A stretch of DNA of 64,000 nucleotides from Bryobacterales bacterium (GTDB lineage: Bacteria > Acidobacteriota > Terriglobia > Bryobacterales > Bryobacteraceae). The DNA is taken from positions 62,001-126,000 of the forward strand of contig PLOR01000021.1 of NCBI GenBank assembly GCA_003142185.1, in the 5' to 3' direction. Positions 1-9,002 of this stretch are shown one piece after another. The position numbers were made by a program, and so were the translations under genes. Below the pieces are notes generated by a model. That model was not told the origin of the DNA, searched no databases, and saw only the letters and a list, made by a program, of their open reading frames with translations. Positions within the stretch are counted from its first letter, which is position 1, and every line of letters starts with the position of its first letter.

Positions 1-2164
1 TGGCATCGAGCGCGATTGCCGATACGGTTTGGTTCCCTCCGGCCGTCGAGGGCGAGCCATAGAAAGTCGACCACACCAAAGCTCCCGCCGGGCTGAGCTT
101 GGTCACAAAGCCGGTGCCGCACTCACCTGAATTGCTGGCGACCAGGCAGGCCGGCTGCAACACTCCCGGCGTTGTCGGGAAGCCCTCTTGCACGGTGTAG
201 CTGTCTTGTCCACCGGCATACACGTTACCCGAGGCATCGGCCGCAAGCGCATTTACCGATGAAGATTCGGTCCTCTGCGTCGATACCGAACCATTCAAAT
301 AGGTGGAGAAGACCAAGGACGCCGCGCCGGACTTAGTAGGATCGAACTCGGCGACATAACCGTTCGGGCTGTTATCTACACAATCGGTATCGGGACCCGC
401 CGCGGTTGGACTGCCTTGGCAGGTACTCGATATGGCGCCCGGGGTTGTGGGGAGGTGCGGGTCCTGGGTGAAACCGCCGATAAAGATTTTCCCCGCTCCA
501 ACCGCTAGAGCGTTGTTATATGTGTTTTCGTTAGGACCGCCGAACATGGTGGAATAGAGGATGGTTTGCCCGCCCGGAGCGAACTCGGTGACGAACGCCG
601 AGTACGCGCCGCCGGTCAGTGCTTGGGTTTGAAACGCGGATGGCGTGGTTGGATAGTTATAGTAACTCGTCTGCGCGAACGTTCCGGGGACGTTGGTGTA
701 GGCCGATCCCGCGACATAGATGTCGCCCGCGGCATCGAGAGCGATCTGTGCCGCAAGCTCGCCGTTAGTGCCGCCTAGAAACGTTCCGTACAGCATATTC
801 GTCCCTGTCGGGTTGAGTTGGACGAGGAACAAAGAATAGGTGCCGTTGTAGAAGTATCCCGAGGCGTTCGGCCCGCCGCAACTGTTGGCTTTGGTCGAAA
901 TTATGTAAGCGCCAGAGGCTATCTCCGCCGGCTCGCAGTTGAGGCTGTAAGCATTGGCCGTAATGGGGAAGTTGTTCGAGTTGGTTTGGCCCACAACCCA
1001 GGCATTGTCATTGGCATCCACCGCGATTCCAGTGCCCAGGTCGTTTCCGCTGCCTCCTGCGCCGGCGGCCGATCCGCCCACCCCGTACCCGCCGCCGCTT
1101 CCACCCAGATAGGTGGAGTAGATGAGGGACTGGCCGTCAGCGCTGATTTTGGAGACAAAGGCTGCCGATGACGATGACGGACCGCACTTGGTGTCATAGG
1201 CTCCATTGCTAGCCGGGCAGTTTGCTTGGATGACGCCTGGTGTGGTCGGGTAATCGAGTGCGTTGGTGACTCCAGTGACGTACATCTGGCCGGCGGCGTT
1301 GATCGCCATCCCGTAGATGACCGACTGCTGCGAGGAGCCGCCGAGGTAGCTGGAGTACACGAGTTCGGGATCGATCACCAGTTCGCGGCTGTGGTCGTAC
1401 GCGCCGACTTGGAAGCCAACATCATGATTGGCGGCGACGGTGAACTTGCCGTTCACGGGCCGGCGGATTCCCTGCACCTGCTGATAGAGGACCGGCTTGT
1501 GGAAGCGGATGTCGTTTTGGCCGTCATCGGTGGCGAGCGCCAGAACCAGGTCGCCGGACCCATCGGCCACCGGCGTGGCGCCTGAAAATCGCAAACGAAT
1601 GCTGGCCGGATCGGCCAGTGGAGTTAGGACGAAGTCATATTCGAGCTGACCTTGGGTGCCGTAATAGATGAGGTCGATCCCTGGATACACATTTGGCGAG
1701 CGGGTCTTCGCGTAGGTGGGAAGGTTGGTGGGCCATTTGGCGCGGGTGCTCGCGGCCAGGTAGTTGGCGATGCCGGGCAGCTTGTCTTGCGGCTCGATCG
1801 CGATGTCCGGGTTGGCTCCCAGCAAGTCCATGCGCACGACTGCGGACTCCGCCGCGGAGGGCGGCTGGCCGGATACGGTTGGCCGGCCTGTCCCGGCACC
1901 GCGCTGGAGGGCGAATGTCGCTGAGGTGGGGCTGAGGAAGATGGTGTAGCCGGCTCCGCGGGAGACGAACTGCACCCGCGGGTCGGTTTGGCCCCGATTG
2001 GGTTCGAAGCTGAGCGGTAACTTGCCATACCTTGCGGCAACCTGCCGCGAGGCGGCCGTGCGCTCAGGCGAAGGCAAGGGTGAGGGGGCCTGCGCACCGG
2101 CAGCAATGCCGATCAGGAAAACAGGAACGACCGACAGCACACTGGTGACGATTCTGGTTTTCAT
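1..2164 (-). CDS. SBBP-repeat secreted beta-propeller protein (3' end outside window)
   Basis: The reading frame is open from an ATG at 2164 to the window edge, so about 721 codons are visible and the C-terminus is missing. An AGAGGA ribosome site precedes the ATG. The start gives a signal peptide (MKTRIVTSVLSVVPVFLIG...). Residues about 40-200 match the N-terminal module usually found before SBBP repeats (FEPNRGQTDPRVQFVSRGAG, then VYPGIDLIYYG). After it come repeated units of the form YSTYLGG...IAVDANDNAWVVGQT...FPTT, which is the SBBP (seven-bladed beta-propeller) repeat. The protein is probably secreted or surface-attached; its ligand is unknown. It lies 78 bp downstream of another propeller gene on the same strand and may be co-transcribed. 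Confidence 0.88.
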   Translation of the reverse strand, partial: MKTRIVTSVLSVVPVFLIGIAAGAQAPSPLPSPERTAASRQVAARYGKLPLSFEPNRGQTDPRVQFVSRGAGYTIFLSPTSATFALQRGAGTGRPTVSGQPPSAAESAVVRMDLLGANPDIAIEPQDKLPGIANYLAASTRAKWPTNLPTYAKTRSPNVYPGIDLIYYGTQGQLEYDFVLTPLADPASIRLRFSGATPVADGSGDLVLALATDDGQNDIRFHKPVLYQQVQGIRRPVNGKFTVAANHDVGFQVGAYDHSRELVIDPELVYSSYLGGSSQQSVIYGMAINAAGQMYVTGVTNALDYPTTPGVIQANCPASNGAYDTKCGPSSSSAAFVSKISADGQSLIYSTYLGGSGGGYGVGGSAAGAGGSGNDLGTGIAVDANDNAWVVGQTNSNNFPITANAYSLNCEPAEIASGAYIISTKANSCGGPNASGYFYNGTYSLFLVQLNPTGTNMLYGTFLGGTNGELAAQIALDAAGDIYVAGSAYTNVPGTFAQTSYYNYPTTPSAFQTQALTGGAYSAFVTEFAPGGQTILYSTMFGGPNENTYNNALAVGAGKIFIGGFTQDPHLPTTPGAISSTCQGSPTAAGPDTDCVDNSPNGYVAEFDPTKSGAASLVFSTYLNGSVSTQRTESSSVNALAADASGNVYAGGQDSYTVQEGFPTTPGVLQPACLVASNSGECGTGFVTKLSPAGALVWSTFYGSPSTAGGNQTVSAIALDA

Positions 2165-2242
2165 TGAGTGATTTCCTCTGGGCGGATGTCGATTTGAAAC
2201 AAGGTGACAGCGTGCGGCGCTTGCCTATCCTCTTACTTCCTC

Positions 2243-4963
2243 TTATTGCCCACTTACCGTGACGGTGAGACCCGACGGTGTACTTGCGGTACCGATTGTC
2301 AATTGCAGCGGGACGGTTCCGCTCACGCCGGCTGGAATCTGAATGTCGACCTGCAACACGCCGGCCACAAAATCGGGCGCGGCTCCCGCATAAAGAATTT
2401 GCGCAGGCTGCCCGCCCACCATCGCAGTAACCGACAACACTGGCTTGGGATATACGGAGGTGTTCACGCCACCATCCACTCCCGCCGGTATCGTTTGTCC
2501 CTCACCCGTGCCGTACAACACCAGGATTCCGCCCGATGGGGCCGGATTGGACGGCGTGTTCAGTGAATAGTCCAGATTCGTGATGGCAAACGATCCAGGA
2601 GAGGATGCGACGACGGGCAAAGTGACTGTGTTGGTGGGCTTCCCCTGAAAGGTGACTTGCAATTGCGTGGAGGTTTGCCCGGCGACCTCATACGGCACCA
2701 CGGCGTTAATCTGCCCCGCGCTGACATAGGTCAATGGCGCAGGCGTTCCATCGAACGTCACCACGGTGCCGCCTAGCTGGGTTGCGACGCGGCCCGAAGC
2801 ATCCAACTGAAGGCTCAGCGCGGTGGCCGGACCCAGACTGACTCCGGGCCCTGCAAAGATGGTGACAATCTCTCCCGGCGCCACTCCGCCGGCCTGAAAA
2901 GTCGCACCGTTAGCGACGCCCTCCTTCACGATCTGCACTGGTGTGAGTCGGCGGACTCTCAGATTGGTTTCGTCGGCGAAATAGACATTGCCGGAGGCAT
3001 CCAGGGCGATGCTCTGCGGCCCACTCACCTCGGCCAGTGTGGCCAATCCGCCGTCGCCGCTGAAACCGGCGGCTCCGTCTCCCGCGATGGTGGAGATGAT
3101 TCCCGTGACTGCGTCCACCTTGCGAATCCGCGCGTTGCTGGTGATATACAGATTTCCCGTGGCGTCCACGGCTACGCCACACAAGTTGCCGCCAATGGTG
3201 GCGGCCGTGGCGGGGCCTCCATCGCCCAGGGCCCCGTTGCCGCCGCCGGCGACCGTGGTGATGGTGCCTGCGGGGGTGATTTTGCGGACGCGGCTGTTGC
3301 CCCAGTCGGCGATGTAAAGGTCATCGGCGGTGTCGAGCGCCAGTTGAAAGGGCTGAAACAGTTTCGCCAGCACGGCCGGTCCGCCGTCTCCGCTAAAGCC
3401 GGCGACTCCGGCGCCGGCCGTAATAGTGCCGGCGTAGGTAGTGATGATGCCGGCGGGGTCTACGCGCCGGATCAGGCTATTACCCCGATCTGTAATGTAA
3501 ATGTTCCCCGCCGCGTCCCCCACCGCATCGGTCGCCCCGATCATTGCGGCTGAGGTAGCCGGGCCGCCATCGCCGCCATACCCGACCACGCCGTTGCCCG
3601 CTACGGTCGTGACGATCCCGTTCGTCGCAATTCGCCGGATGTCTCCGGTTCCGAAATATAGATTGCCCACCGGATCAAAGCCCAAATCGGTCGGGCCGCC
3701 GATTTCCGCGTTGGCCGCCAGACCGTTGTCGCCGCTAAAGCCGGGCACGCCGTTACCGATGATGGTGGTGATGGTGCCTGAAGGCGAAACCTTGCGGATC
3801 CGGTAGTCCACGTGATCGGCGATGAGAATGTTGTCGCTGCTGTCCACCGCAACACCGAATGGGTCCAGCAGAGCAGTGGATGTGGCCGGGACATTATCGC
3901 CGGCGCCTTGGACCGGCAGCACTCCCGCGATGGTCGTAATGGCCGATTGCGTCACCTTCCGCACCCGGCGATAGTTGATATCCGCCTCCACGAGGTTCCC
4001 GCTATTGTCGAGCGCGATTCCAGCCGGCGAGAGTCCCGCCGAAAGCGGCGGCACGCCGTCCAGCAGCGAAGCGCCCCCGCCCGCGACGCTCGAGATGATG
4101 CCAGTCGCCAGCTTCACCTCCCGGATGAGGCCATTACTGCTGTCGGAAATGTACAAGTTACCCTTGCCGTCCAACGCCACATCCGCCGGGAACGAGAGCG
4201 ACGTCAAGGTGGCCTGCACTCCATCGCCCTCGTAACCGGGTTGCCCGTTACCGGCGACAGTCGAAATAATGCCTTGCACCGTAATCTCGCGAATCCGGAA
4301 GTTCTCCTGATCGGCCACGTAGACGTTGCCCGAGGCATCCACGCGGAGCCCCCGCGGACCAAAGAGCAGGGCGGCGGTGGCTGGCCCTCCGTCGCCGGAA
4401 AAGCCCGCAGTTGTGAGGTTGCCCGCAAAGGGAGTGACGTTACCGGCGGCATCCACTTTGACGATGACGTATCCGCCGGAAACGTACAGATTGCCCGCCG
4501 CATCGACGGCTACGCAAGCCACGCCACTGCCCACGGCCGCAACCGTGGTGATCACGCCGGCCGGCGTCACCTTGCGCACACGGTAGTTGGAGGAATCGGC
4601 GATGTACAGGTTGCCCGCCGCGTCCACGGCGAGACCCTGCGGATCGAAGAGCTGCGCCGAGGTTGCCGGTCCGCCATCGCCGCTGAAGCCCGCTGTGCCG
4701 TTGCCTGCGTACGCGGTAATCATTCCGCCCGGCGAAATCTGAAATACCTGGTGGAAATACGTGTCGCTGACGTAGGTGTTGCCCGCGGAATCCACGGCAA
4801 CGAAACTCGGTACCACCAGTTTGGCACCAACCGCCGGTCCGCCCGCTCCAAATTGGAGCCGGCCATTGCCGGCGATGGTGGTGATGTTGTAGAACTGCGC
4901 CGAAGCAAGCGCCGACCAAAACAGCAGTAAGGGCAGCAGCCTTCGAGTGGACATCCTCTTCAC
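2243..4963 (-). CDS. Secreted NHL-repeat protein with Solibacter-type (TIGR03437) C-terminal domain
   Basis: 906 residues. A signal peptide (cleavage near ASA-QF, residue 22) is followed by about 12 NHL-type blades, seen as recurrent LAVDAAGNLYIADSSNYRVR-like units separated by GDGGPAT-type loops, up to about residue 680. The last about 220 residues (GVANGATFQAGGVAPGEIVT..., VSAGQINAVVPYEV, ILVLYGTGEGQT) match the TIGR03437 domain common in Solibacter relatives. It probably forms one or two extracellular propellers for protein or carbohydrate binding; no catalytic residues are evident. The start shown is GTG at 4963; an in-frame ATG at 4954 is equally possible because neither has a well-spaced ribosome site. 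Confidence 0.9.
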   Translation of the reverse strand: MKRMSTRRLLPLLLFWSALASAQFYNITTIAGNGRLQFGAGGPAVGAKLVVPSFVAVDSAGNTYVSDTYFHQVFQISPGGMITAYAGNGTAGFSGDGGPATSAQLFDPQGLAVDAAGNLYIADSSNYRVRKVTPAGVITTVAAVGSGVACVAVDAAGNLYVSGGYVIVKVDAAGNVTPFAGNLTTAGFSGDGGPATAALLFGPRGLRVDASGNVYVADQENFRIREITVQGIISTVAGNGQPGYEGDGVQATLTSLSFPADVALDGKGNLYISDSSNGLIREVKLATGIISSVAGGGASLLDGVPPLSAGLSPAGIALDNSGNLVEADINYRRVRKVTQSAITTIAGVLPVQGAGDNVPATSTALLDPFGVAVDSSDNILIADHVDYRIRKVSPSGTITTIIGNGVPGFSGDNGLAANAEIGGPTDLGFDPVGNLYFGTGDIRRIATNGIVTTVAGNGVVGYGGDGGPATSAAMIGATDAVGDAAGNIYITDRGNSLIRRVDPAGIITTYAGTITAGAGVAGFSGDGGPAVLAKLFQPFQLALDTADDLYIADWGNSRVRKITPAGTITTVAGGGNGALGDGGPATAATIGGNLCGVAVDATGNLYITSNARIRKVDAVTGIISTIAGDGAAGFSGDGGLATLAEVSGPQSIALDASGNVYFADETNLRVRRLTPVQIVKEGVANGATFQAGGVAPGEIVTIFAGPGVSLGPATALSLQLDASGRVATQLGGTVVTFDGTPAPLTYVSAGQINAVVPYEVAGQTSTQLQVTFQGKPTNTVTLPVVASSPGSFAITNLDYSLNTPSNPAPSGGILVLYGTGEGQTIPAGVDGGVNTSVYPKPVLSVTAMVGGQPAQILYAGAAPDFVAGVLQVDIQIPAGVSGTVPLQLTIGTASTPSGLTVTVSGQ

Positions 4964-5157
4964 CCCCCGTTTTCTTGTCAGGCCGCGGATGGATGCGAAT
5001 GACGAGCCGCGTTAACCAACGTTAACCGGCACAGCAGAAGAAAAACAAGGAGCAAGGGGTAGTACTACCGTAGCAACGCGTGCGATAAGCCCTGGTATCT
5101 ATAGGAGTTGCATAGGGGAGAAAAAGTGCATATCCTGAAGGTGCGCCGGAGTGGCCT
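4964..5157. promoter_or_regulatory. Divergent intergenic region with paired GTTAAC sites and a 12-bp palindrome
   Basis: This gap separates the minus-strand NHL gene from the plus-strand TPR gene and must hold at least one promoter. GTTAAC occurs at 5011-5016 and again at 5021-5026, exactly one helical turn apart. A perfect palindrome, GGTAGTACTACC, lies at 5058-5069. Both resemble operator sites for dimeric regulators. This is inference; no regulator is identified. Confidence 0.35.
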
Positions 5158-5235
5158 CTGCCCGAAAACACCTGCCAACCAGACCTCGACAAGCAGGCGA
5201 AAGCGGACGCCGCCTGCGAAATCCCGCCGGACGCG

Positions 5236-6744
5236 GTGCTCGCGGCACTCGACACGGTGATCGCGAGCGCGGCGTTTTCCACCGCCAAGCGGCCAGCCCG
5301 ATTCCTGCGGCATCTCGTCGAAACCGCTCTCCGCGGGGAACGCCACCTCCTGAAGGAGAGCGTCCTGGGAACCGACGTGTTTGACCGCCCGGCGTCCTGG
5401 GACCCACGTCTCGATCCGATCGTCAGGCAGGAAGCGTCAAGGCTGCGGAAACGGCTGGCCAGTTACTACGAGACTGGCGGCGCCGAGGCCGAGATCCGAA
5501 TTGAGTTGCCGGTGGGCAGCTATGTGCCGTTGTTTCGCCGCAAAACGGCCGAAACCGGAGCCGCGCCGACGGAGCACCCTCCGATCGAAGTCGCCACCGT
5601 CACCGACCCGGTGCCTGCTACCCGCTCATGGAATCTGGCCAAGCGCTGGATCTTCATCGTCGCTGTGCTTCTGGCAGCGGCAGCGGTGGGTGTCCTGTTT
5701 GTGCGGTTTGTCCGGCCTGACGGAAGCGGCCGTAGGGGGATCCAGAGCCTCGGCGAACGCGGGGGAAACCCCGCCGCGCAAGAGTTGTACCTGAGGGGCA
5801 AGTACTACTGGAACAAGCGCACGCCGGAGAGTCTCAACCAAGCGGTGGATTATTTCACCCAGGCGATTGTGAGGGATCCCGGCTACGCCAAGGCCTACTC
5901 CGGGCTTGCGGATTGCTACAACCTGCTGCGCGAATACGCCGCTATGCCTGCCAGTGAAGCCTGGCCGCGAGCCATCGCCGCAGCGAAGAAGGCGGTGGAA
6001 CTCGACGACTCGTCGGCCGAGGCGCACAGCTCATTAGCGTTCGTGCTCTTCTACGGCGCGCTCGATATCAGGAATGGCGAACGGGAGTTCCAACGCGCGA
6101 TCCAACTGAATCCGGACTATGAGAAGGCGCATCACTGGTATGCCACGTCGCTCATGGTGCAGGGCCGTTATCGGGAAGCTCTCGCCGAAATCGAGCGGGC
6201 CCGCGAGCTGGACCCGGCCTCAACCTCCACCCTGGCCGATAAGGGATACATCCTGTTCTATGGAGGCCAGCCGGATCAAGCCATCGCGCTGCTAAAGCAG
6301 GTCGAGGCGGCCGAGCCCGCCTCCCAGTCCGCTCACATCTACCTGGCGACCATTTATTTGAGTCAAAACGATGCTCCCAACTATCTGCTGGAATCGCGGA
6401 AAGCGGCGGAATTGTCGCAGAATGCGGCGGCGCTGAAGATCTGGGAGGCGGCCCGGAAGGGCTTCGCTGCCGGTGGCACCCACGGCATGCTGGAGAGCAT
6501 GCTGGAGGTTCAGAAGAGCCTCCTGAAGGAGGGGCGAGGCTCGCACTACAATGCCGCTAAGACATGCATGCTGATAGGAAAACGGCAGGAAGCCCTCGAT
6601 CAACTGCAGATCGCTATTGAGAACCGTGAGATGGACATTCTGGCCCTCGGCATCGATCCCGCGTTCGCCAACCTGCGCAGCGAGCCGCGCTTTCAGGAAC
6701 TGCGGAAAAAGTTGGAGCTGGTGCTTCGATCTGGCGTGGGTTGA
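5236..6744 (+). CDS. Membrane TPR-repeat protein with acidobacterial N-terminal module
   Basis: 502 residues from the GTG shown. Residues 1-105 carry the pattern RFLRHLVETAL...LGTDVFDR...WDPRLDPIVRQEASRLRKRL..YY....IRIELPVGSYVPLF, an N-terminal module often found in acidobacterial TPR proteins. Residues about 136-157 form one membrane helix. From about residue 165 there are several tetratricopeptide units (e.g. AQELYLRGKYYW, AIQLNPDYEKAHHWYATSLM). It is likely a membrane-anchored protein-interaction or sensory factor. The conserved helix seems to begin before the GTG, which has no ribosome site. The frame is open back to 5116 with no ATG/GTG/TTG, but a CTG at 5158 has GGAG six bases upstream and is a candidate true start. 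Confidence 0.8.
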   Translation: MLAALDTVIASAAFSTAKRPARFLRHLVETALRGERHLLKESVLGTDVFDRPASWDPRLDPIVRQEASRLRKRLASYYETGGAEAEIRIELPVGSYVPLFRRKTAETGAAPTEHPPIEVATVTDPVPATRSWNLAKRWIFIVAVLLAAAAVGVLFVRFVRPDGSGRRGIQSLGERGGNPAAQELYLRGKYYWNKRTPESLNQAVDYFTQAIVRDPGYAKAYSGLADCYNLLREYAAMPASEAWPRAIAAAKKAVELDDSSAEAHSSLAFVLFYGALDIRNGEREFQRAIQLNPDYEKAHHWYATSLMVQGRYREALAEIERARELDPASTSTLADKGYILFYGGQPDQAIALLKQVEAAEPASQSAHIYLATIYLSQNDAPNYLLESRKAAELSQNAAALKIWEAARKGFAAGGTHGMLESMLEVQKSLLKEGRGSHYNAAKTCMLIGKRQEALDQLQIAIENREMDILALGIDPAFANLRSEPRFQELRKKLELVLRSGVG

Positions 6745-6745
6745 G

Positions 6746-6822
6746 TGGTAGGGACGGGCGGATTCGAACCGCCGACCTGTCGCTTAGGAGGCGACCGCTC
6801 TATCCATCTGAGCTACGTCCCC
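6746..6822 (-). tRNA. tRNA-Arg (anticodon CCU)
   Basis: Read on the minus strand the sequence folds as a complete cloverleaf. The acceptor stem is GGGGACG/CGTCCCT (one G-U pair), the D arm GCTC/GAGC, the anticodon stem GTCGC/GCGAC with loop CTCCTAA, and the T arm GGCGG-TTCGAAT-CCGCC, followed by discriminator A and an encoded CCA. The anticodon CCT reads the rare AGG codon. The CCA end lies one base from the stop codon of the convergent TPR gene. Confidence 0.96.
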
Positions 6823-6835
6823 ACGTTCCCTTCAT

Positions 6836-6931
6836 TGTACCGTTCCAGCCCCTTGCGGCCAATGTCGCGGCGGAAGTGCGCGCCGTCGAAGTGGATCGCT
6901 TCTACTCCCTTGTACGCGCCGCCGATGGCCC
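6836..6931 (-). pseudogene. Orphan C-terminal fragment of purD
   Basis: On the minus strand this reads [30 protein letters not shown] and so on, colinear with the last about 32 residues of the intact PurD encoded at 7740-8984 ([30 protein letters not shown]). By hand count 81 of 91 bases (6840-6930 versus 7764-7854) match, with six of ten differences at third codon positions. It has no upstream purD body, so it is a remnant. It lies between the tRNA-Arg and the toxin-antitoxin pair. Confidence 0.8.
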
Positions 6932-6996
6932 TGATGGTCGCCACGTATTCTAATGTTGAGCGATTGCGCTAACCTGAAGAGGCAAGGGCTGCAATT

Positions 6997-7260
6997 ATGA
7001 CTGTCACACTCAATCTCCCGCCAGAAAAGGAAGCTGCGTTCAAGGCCGAAGCGCAGGCCCGCGGGTTGACTCTTGAGCAGTGGATGTTGGAAGTGGCCGA
7101 TCAGCAGATCCAGCCGGTTTCCATCGCCCACTTGCAGAAGACGAATCCCCAGGAGTGGGCGCGGCAATTTCGCGCCTGGGCTGACAGCCATGACCCCAAC
7201 ACGCCGGTTCTCTCCGACGAAGCCATGAGCCGGGAGAGCATCTACCCGGACCTGATCTAG
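6997..7260 (+). CDS. Putative antitoxin of a VapBC-like pair (ribbon-helix-helix-like)
   Basis: 87 residues. The N-terminus (MTVTLNLPPEKEAAFKAEAQ, then ARGLTLEQWMLEVA) has the short beta-strand plus two-helix layout of ribbon-helix-helix antitoxins. The C-terminal half (NPQEWARQFRAWADSHDPNT...SDEAMSRESIYPD) resembles the toxin-binding tail found next to PIN toxins. The stop at 7258-7260 is 9 bp before the PIN toxin, in the same frame and direction, so the two genes form an operon. Its expected role is to neutralise the toxin and repress the operon. The assignment rests on size, fold pattern and neighbour. Confidence 0.72.
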   Translation: MTVTLNLPPEKEAAFKAEAQARGLTLEQWMLEVADQQIQPVSIAHLQKTNPQEWARQFRAWADSHDPNTPVLSDEAMSRESIYPDLI

Positions 7261-7269
7261 GGCGTCGCT

Positions 7270-7707
7270 TTGCTCGTCGACACCAGCACACTTGTCCGGA
7301 CGTTACAGGTTCGGCACCCGCAATACGAAACGGTGGCGCGCGCCTTTGAAACCCTGATCGCCCGCGGCCGCGAGCTTCACATCGTTCCTCAAAACCTGTT
7401 CGAGTTGTGGGTGGTGGCCACGCGGCCGGCTTCCCAAAACGGCTTGGGGTTGTCGACGACGGAAGCGGCGGCCGAACTGATGCGCCTGAAGAGCATGTTT
7501 CCTCTGTTGCCCGAGCCCCCGGCGATTTATCCGGTCTGGGAGAGCCTTGTCATTCAATATCGGGTTGCCGGGAAGCCTGCACACGATGCACGGCTGGTCG
7601 CCGCCATGCTGGTGCACGGCCTCACCACCATTCTCACCTTCGACAGAACCGGGTTTTCCCGCTACGCCGGCATCGAAGTTCTGCATCCTGCCGACGTCTC
7701 CACCTAA
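7270..7707 (+). CDS. PIN-domain ribonuclease toxin (VapC-like)
   Basis: 145 residues, a normal VapC length. The four acidic positions of PIN nucleases are present: D4 (VDTSTLV), E45 (NLFELWVVATRP), D106 (KPAHDARLVAAM) and D125 (LTFDRTGFSRY). Such toxins cleave tRNA or other RNA when the antitoxin is lost. The only plausible start is TTG at 7270, because an in-frame stop (end of the antitoxin) lies 9 bp upstream; coupled translation is likely. The gene converges on purD, ending 32 bp from its stop. Confidence 0.85.
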   Translation: MLVDTSTLVRTLQVRHPQYETVARAFETLIARGRELHIVPQNLFELWVVATRPASQNGLGLSTTEAAAELMRLKSMFPLLPEPPAIYPVWESLVIQYRVAGKPAHDARLVAAMLVHGLTTILTFDRTGFSRYAGIEVLHPADVST

Positions 7708-7739
7708 GCGAGCGCGGTGGCAAGCCGTGTTTTGGCAGA

Positions 7740-8984
7740 TCAAGACTGTATCGGTTCCTTGTGCCGTTCCAGCCCTTTGCGGCCAATGTCCCCGCGGAAG
7801 TGCGCGCCGTCGAAGTGGATGGCTTCCACTCCCTGGTATGCGTGGCCGATAGCCGCCGCGAGATTGTCTCCGCCGGCGGTGACGCCCAGCACACGCCCGC
7901 CGGCGGTCTCGAGACCGTGCGCGCCCAGGCGCGTTCCGGCGTGGAACACTACGGCGCCAAGCGCCTCTGCGTCTGCGATTCCGCCGATGGCTTTCCCGGT
8001 ATCGTAACTGCCGGGATAGCCGGCCGATGCCATCACCACGCAGACGCTCGGGCCCGTGCGCCATTCGAGACGCGTGCCGCCCAAGCGGCCTTCCGCCGCA
8101 GCCATCAGCGCGGGGAGAAAGTCGCAACTCATGCGGTGCATCAGCGGCTGCGTTTCCGGATCGCCCAAGCGCACGTTGAACTCGAGAACTTTCGGCCCGT
8201 CCACGGTCATCATCATGCCGGCGTAGAGAAACCCGGTGAAGCCGGTGGCTTCCACGGTCGGATAAATCACGTGGTTGAGAATATCCTCCGCCTGGCGGTC
8301 GCTGAGAATGGCGGCGTCGCAATACGCGCCCATTCCGCCTGTGTTCGGTCCGCGGTCGCCATCGAACACCGCTTTGTGGTCCTGCGTGGCGGCCAGCGGC
8401 ACCACGTCGCGCCCGTCGCACAGGGCGATGAAACTCACTTCCTCGCCGCGCAGGAATTCTTCGATCACCATGCGGCCGCGCAGCCTGCCGAGCGCCTCTT
8501 CGGCCTGCGCGCGGTCCTCGGCCACCACCACGCCTTTACCCGCCGCCAGGCCATCGGCCTTCAACACCACCGGGAATCCGAAGCGGCCAATCGCTTTGCG
8601 CGCATCCGTTTCGTTTTCGACGGTCACGAACGCGGCCGTGGGGATGTTTCGTTGCACAAGGAAGTTCTTGGAGAAGACCTTGCTGCCTTCCAGTTGCGCC
8701 GCTTCCCGGTTCGGTCCCACGATGCGCCGGCCGGCCGCGCGGAACGCATCCACCACACCGGCCACCAGCGGAACTTCCGGTCCGACCACCGTTAAATCCG
8801 CATCAATCGTTTCCGCCGCCGCGAGCAACTGCGCTACGCCGGCGCCTTTCAGTTGCAGACACGTGGCGATGCCTGCCATGCCCGGATTGCCCGGCGCCGC
8901 GAACACGTCGGTCCCCGGCGATTGCGCCAGCTTCCACACCAGCGCATGCTCCCTGCCTCCACTGCCGATCACGAGAACTCTCAT
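7740..8984 (-). CDS. purD: Phosphoribosylamine-glycine ligase (GARS)
   Basis: 414 residues, typical for PurD. It joins glycine to 5-phosphoribosylamine using ATP, the second step of de novo purine synthesis, in the cytoplasm. The N-terminal [20 protein letters not shown] is diagnostic. The ATP-grasp region ([20 protein letters not shown]) and metal/ADP-binding stretch ([17 protein letters not shown]) are intact, as is the C-terminal domain ending [14 protein letters not shown]. The ATG is 18 bp from the divergent mnmG ATG, so promoters must overlap the opposite coding region. The 3' end has a diverged second copy at 6836-6931. Confidence 0.97.
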   Translation of the reverse strand: MRVLVIGSGGREHALVWKLAQSPGTDVFAAPGNPGMAGIATCLQLKGAGVAQLLAAAETIDADLTVVGPEVPLVAGVVDAFRAAGRRIVGPNREAAQLEGSKVFSKNFLVQRNIPTAAFVTVENETDARKAIGRFGFPVVLKADGLAAGKGVVVAEDRAQAEEALGRLRGRMVIEEFLRGEEVSFIALCDGRDVVPLAATQDHKAVFDGDRGPNTGGMGAYCDAAILSDRQAEDILNHVIYPTVEATGFTGFLYAGMMMTVDGPKVLEFNVRLGDPETQPLMHRMSCDFLPALMAAAEGRLGGTRLEWRTGPSVCVVMASAGYPGSYDTGKAIGGIADAEALGAVVFHAGTRLGAHGLETAGGRVLGVTAGGDNLAAAIGHAYQGVEAIHFDGAHFRGDIGRKGLERHKEPIQS

Positions 8985-9002
8985 CTTGGCTGCACCATTA
9001 GA

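Noticed and set aside
3812-4930. 372-codon plus-strand frame over the NHL gene
   Set aside because: Shadow of NHL repeats; its own repetitiveness comes from the repeat DNA on the other strand.
6997-7707. Integrative element with integrase at tRNA-Arg
   Set aside because: No integrase or tRNA-derived att repeat is present; the repeat is of purD, not of the tRNA.
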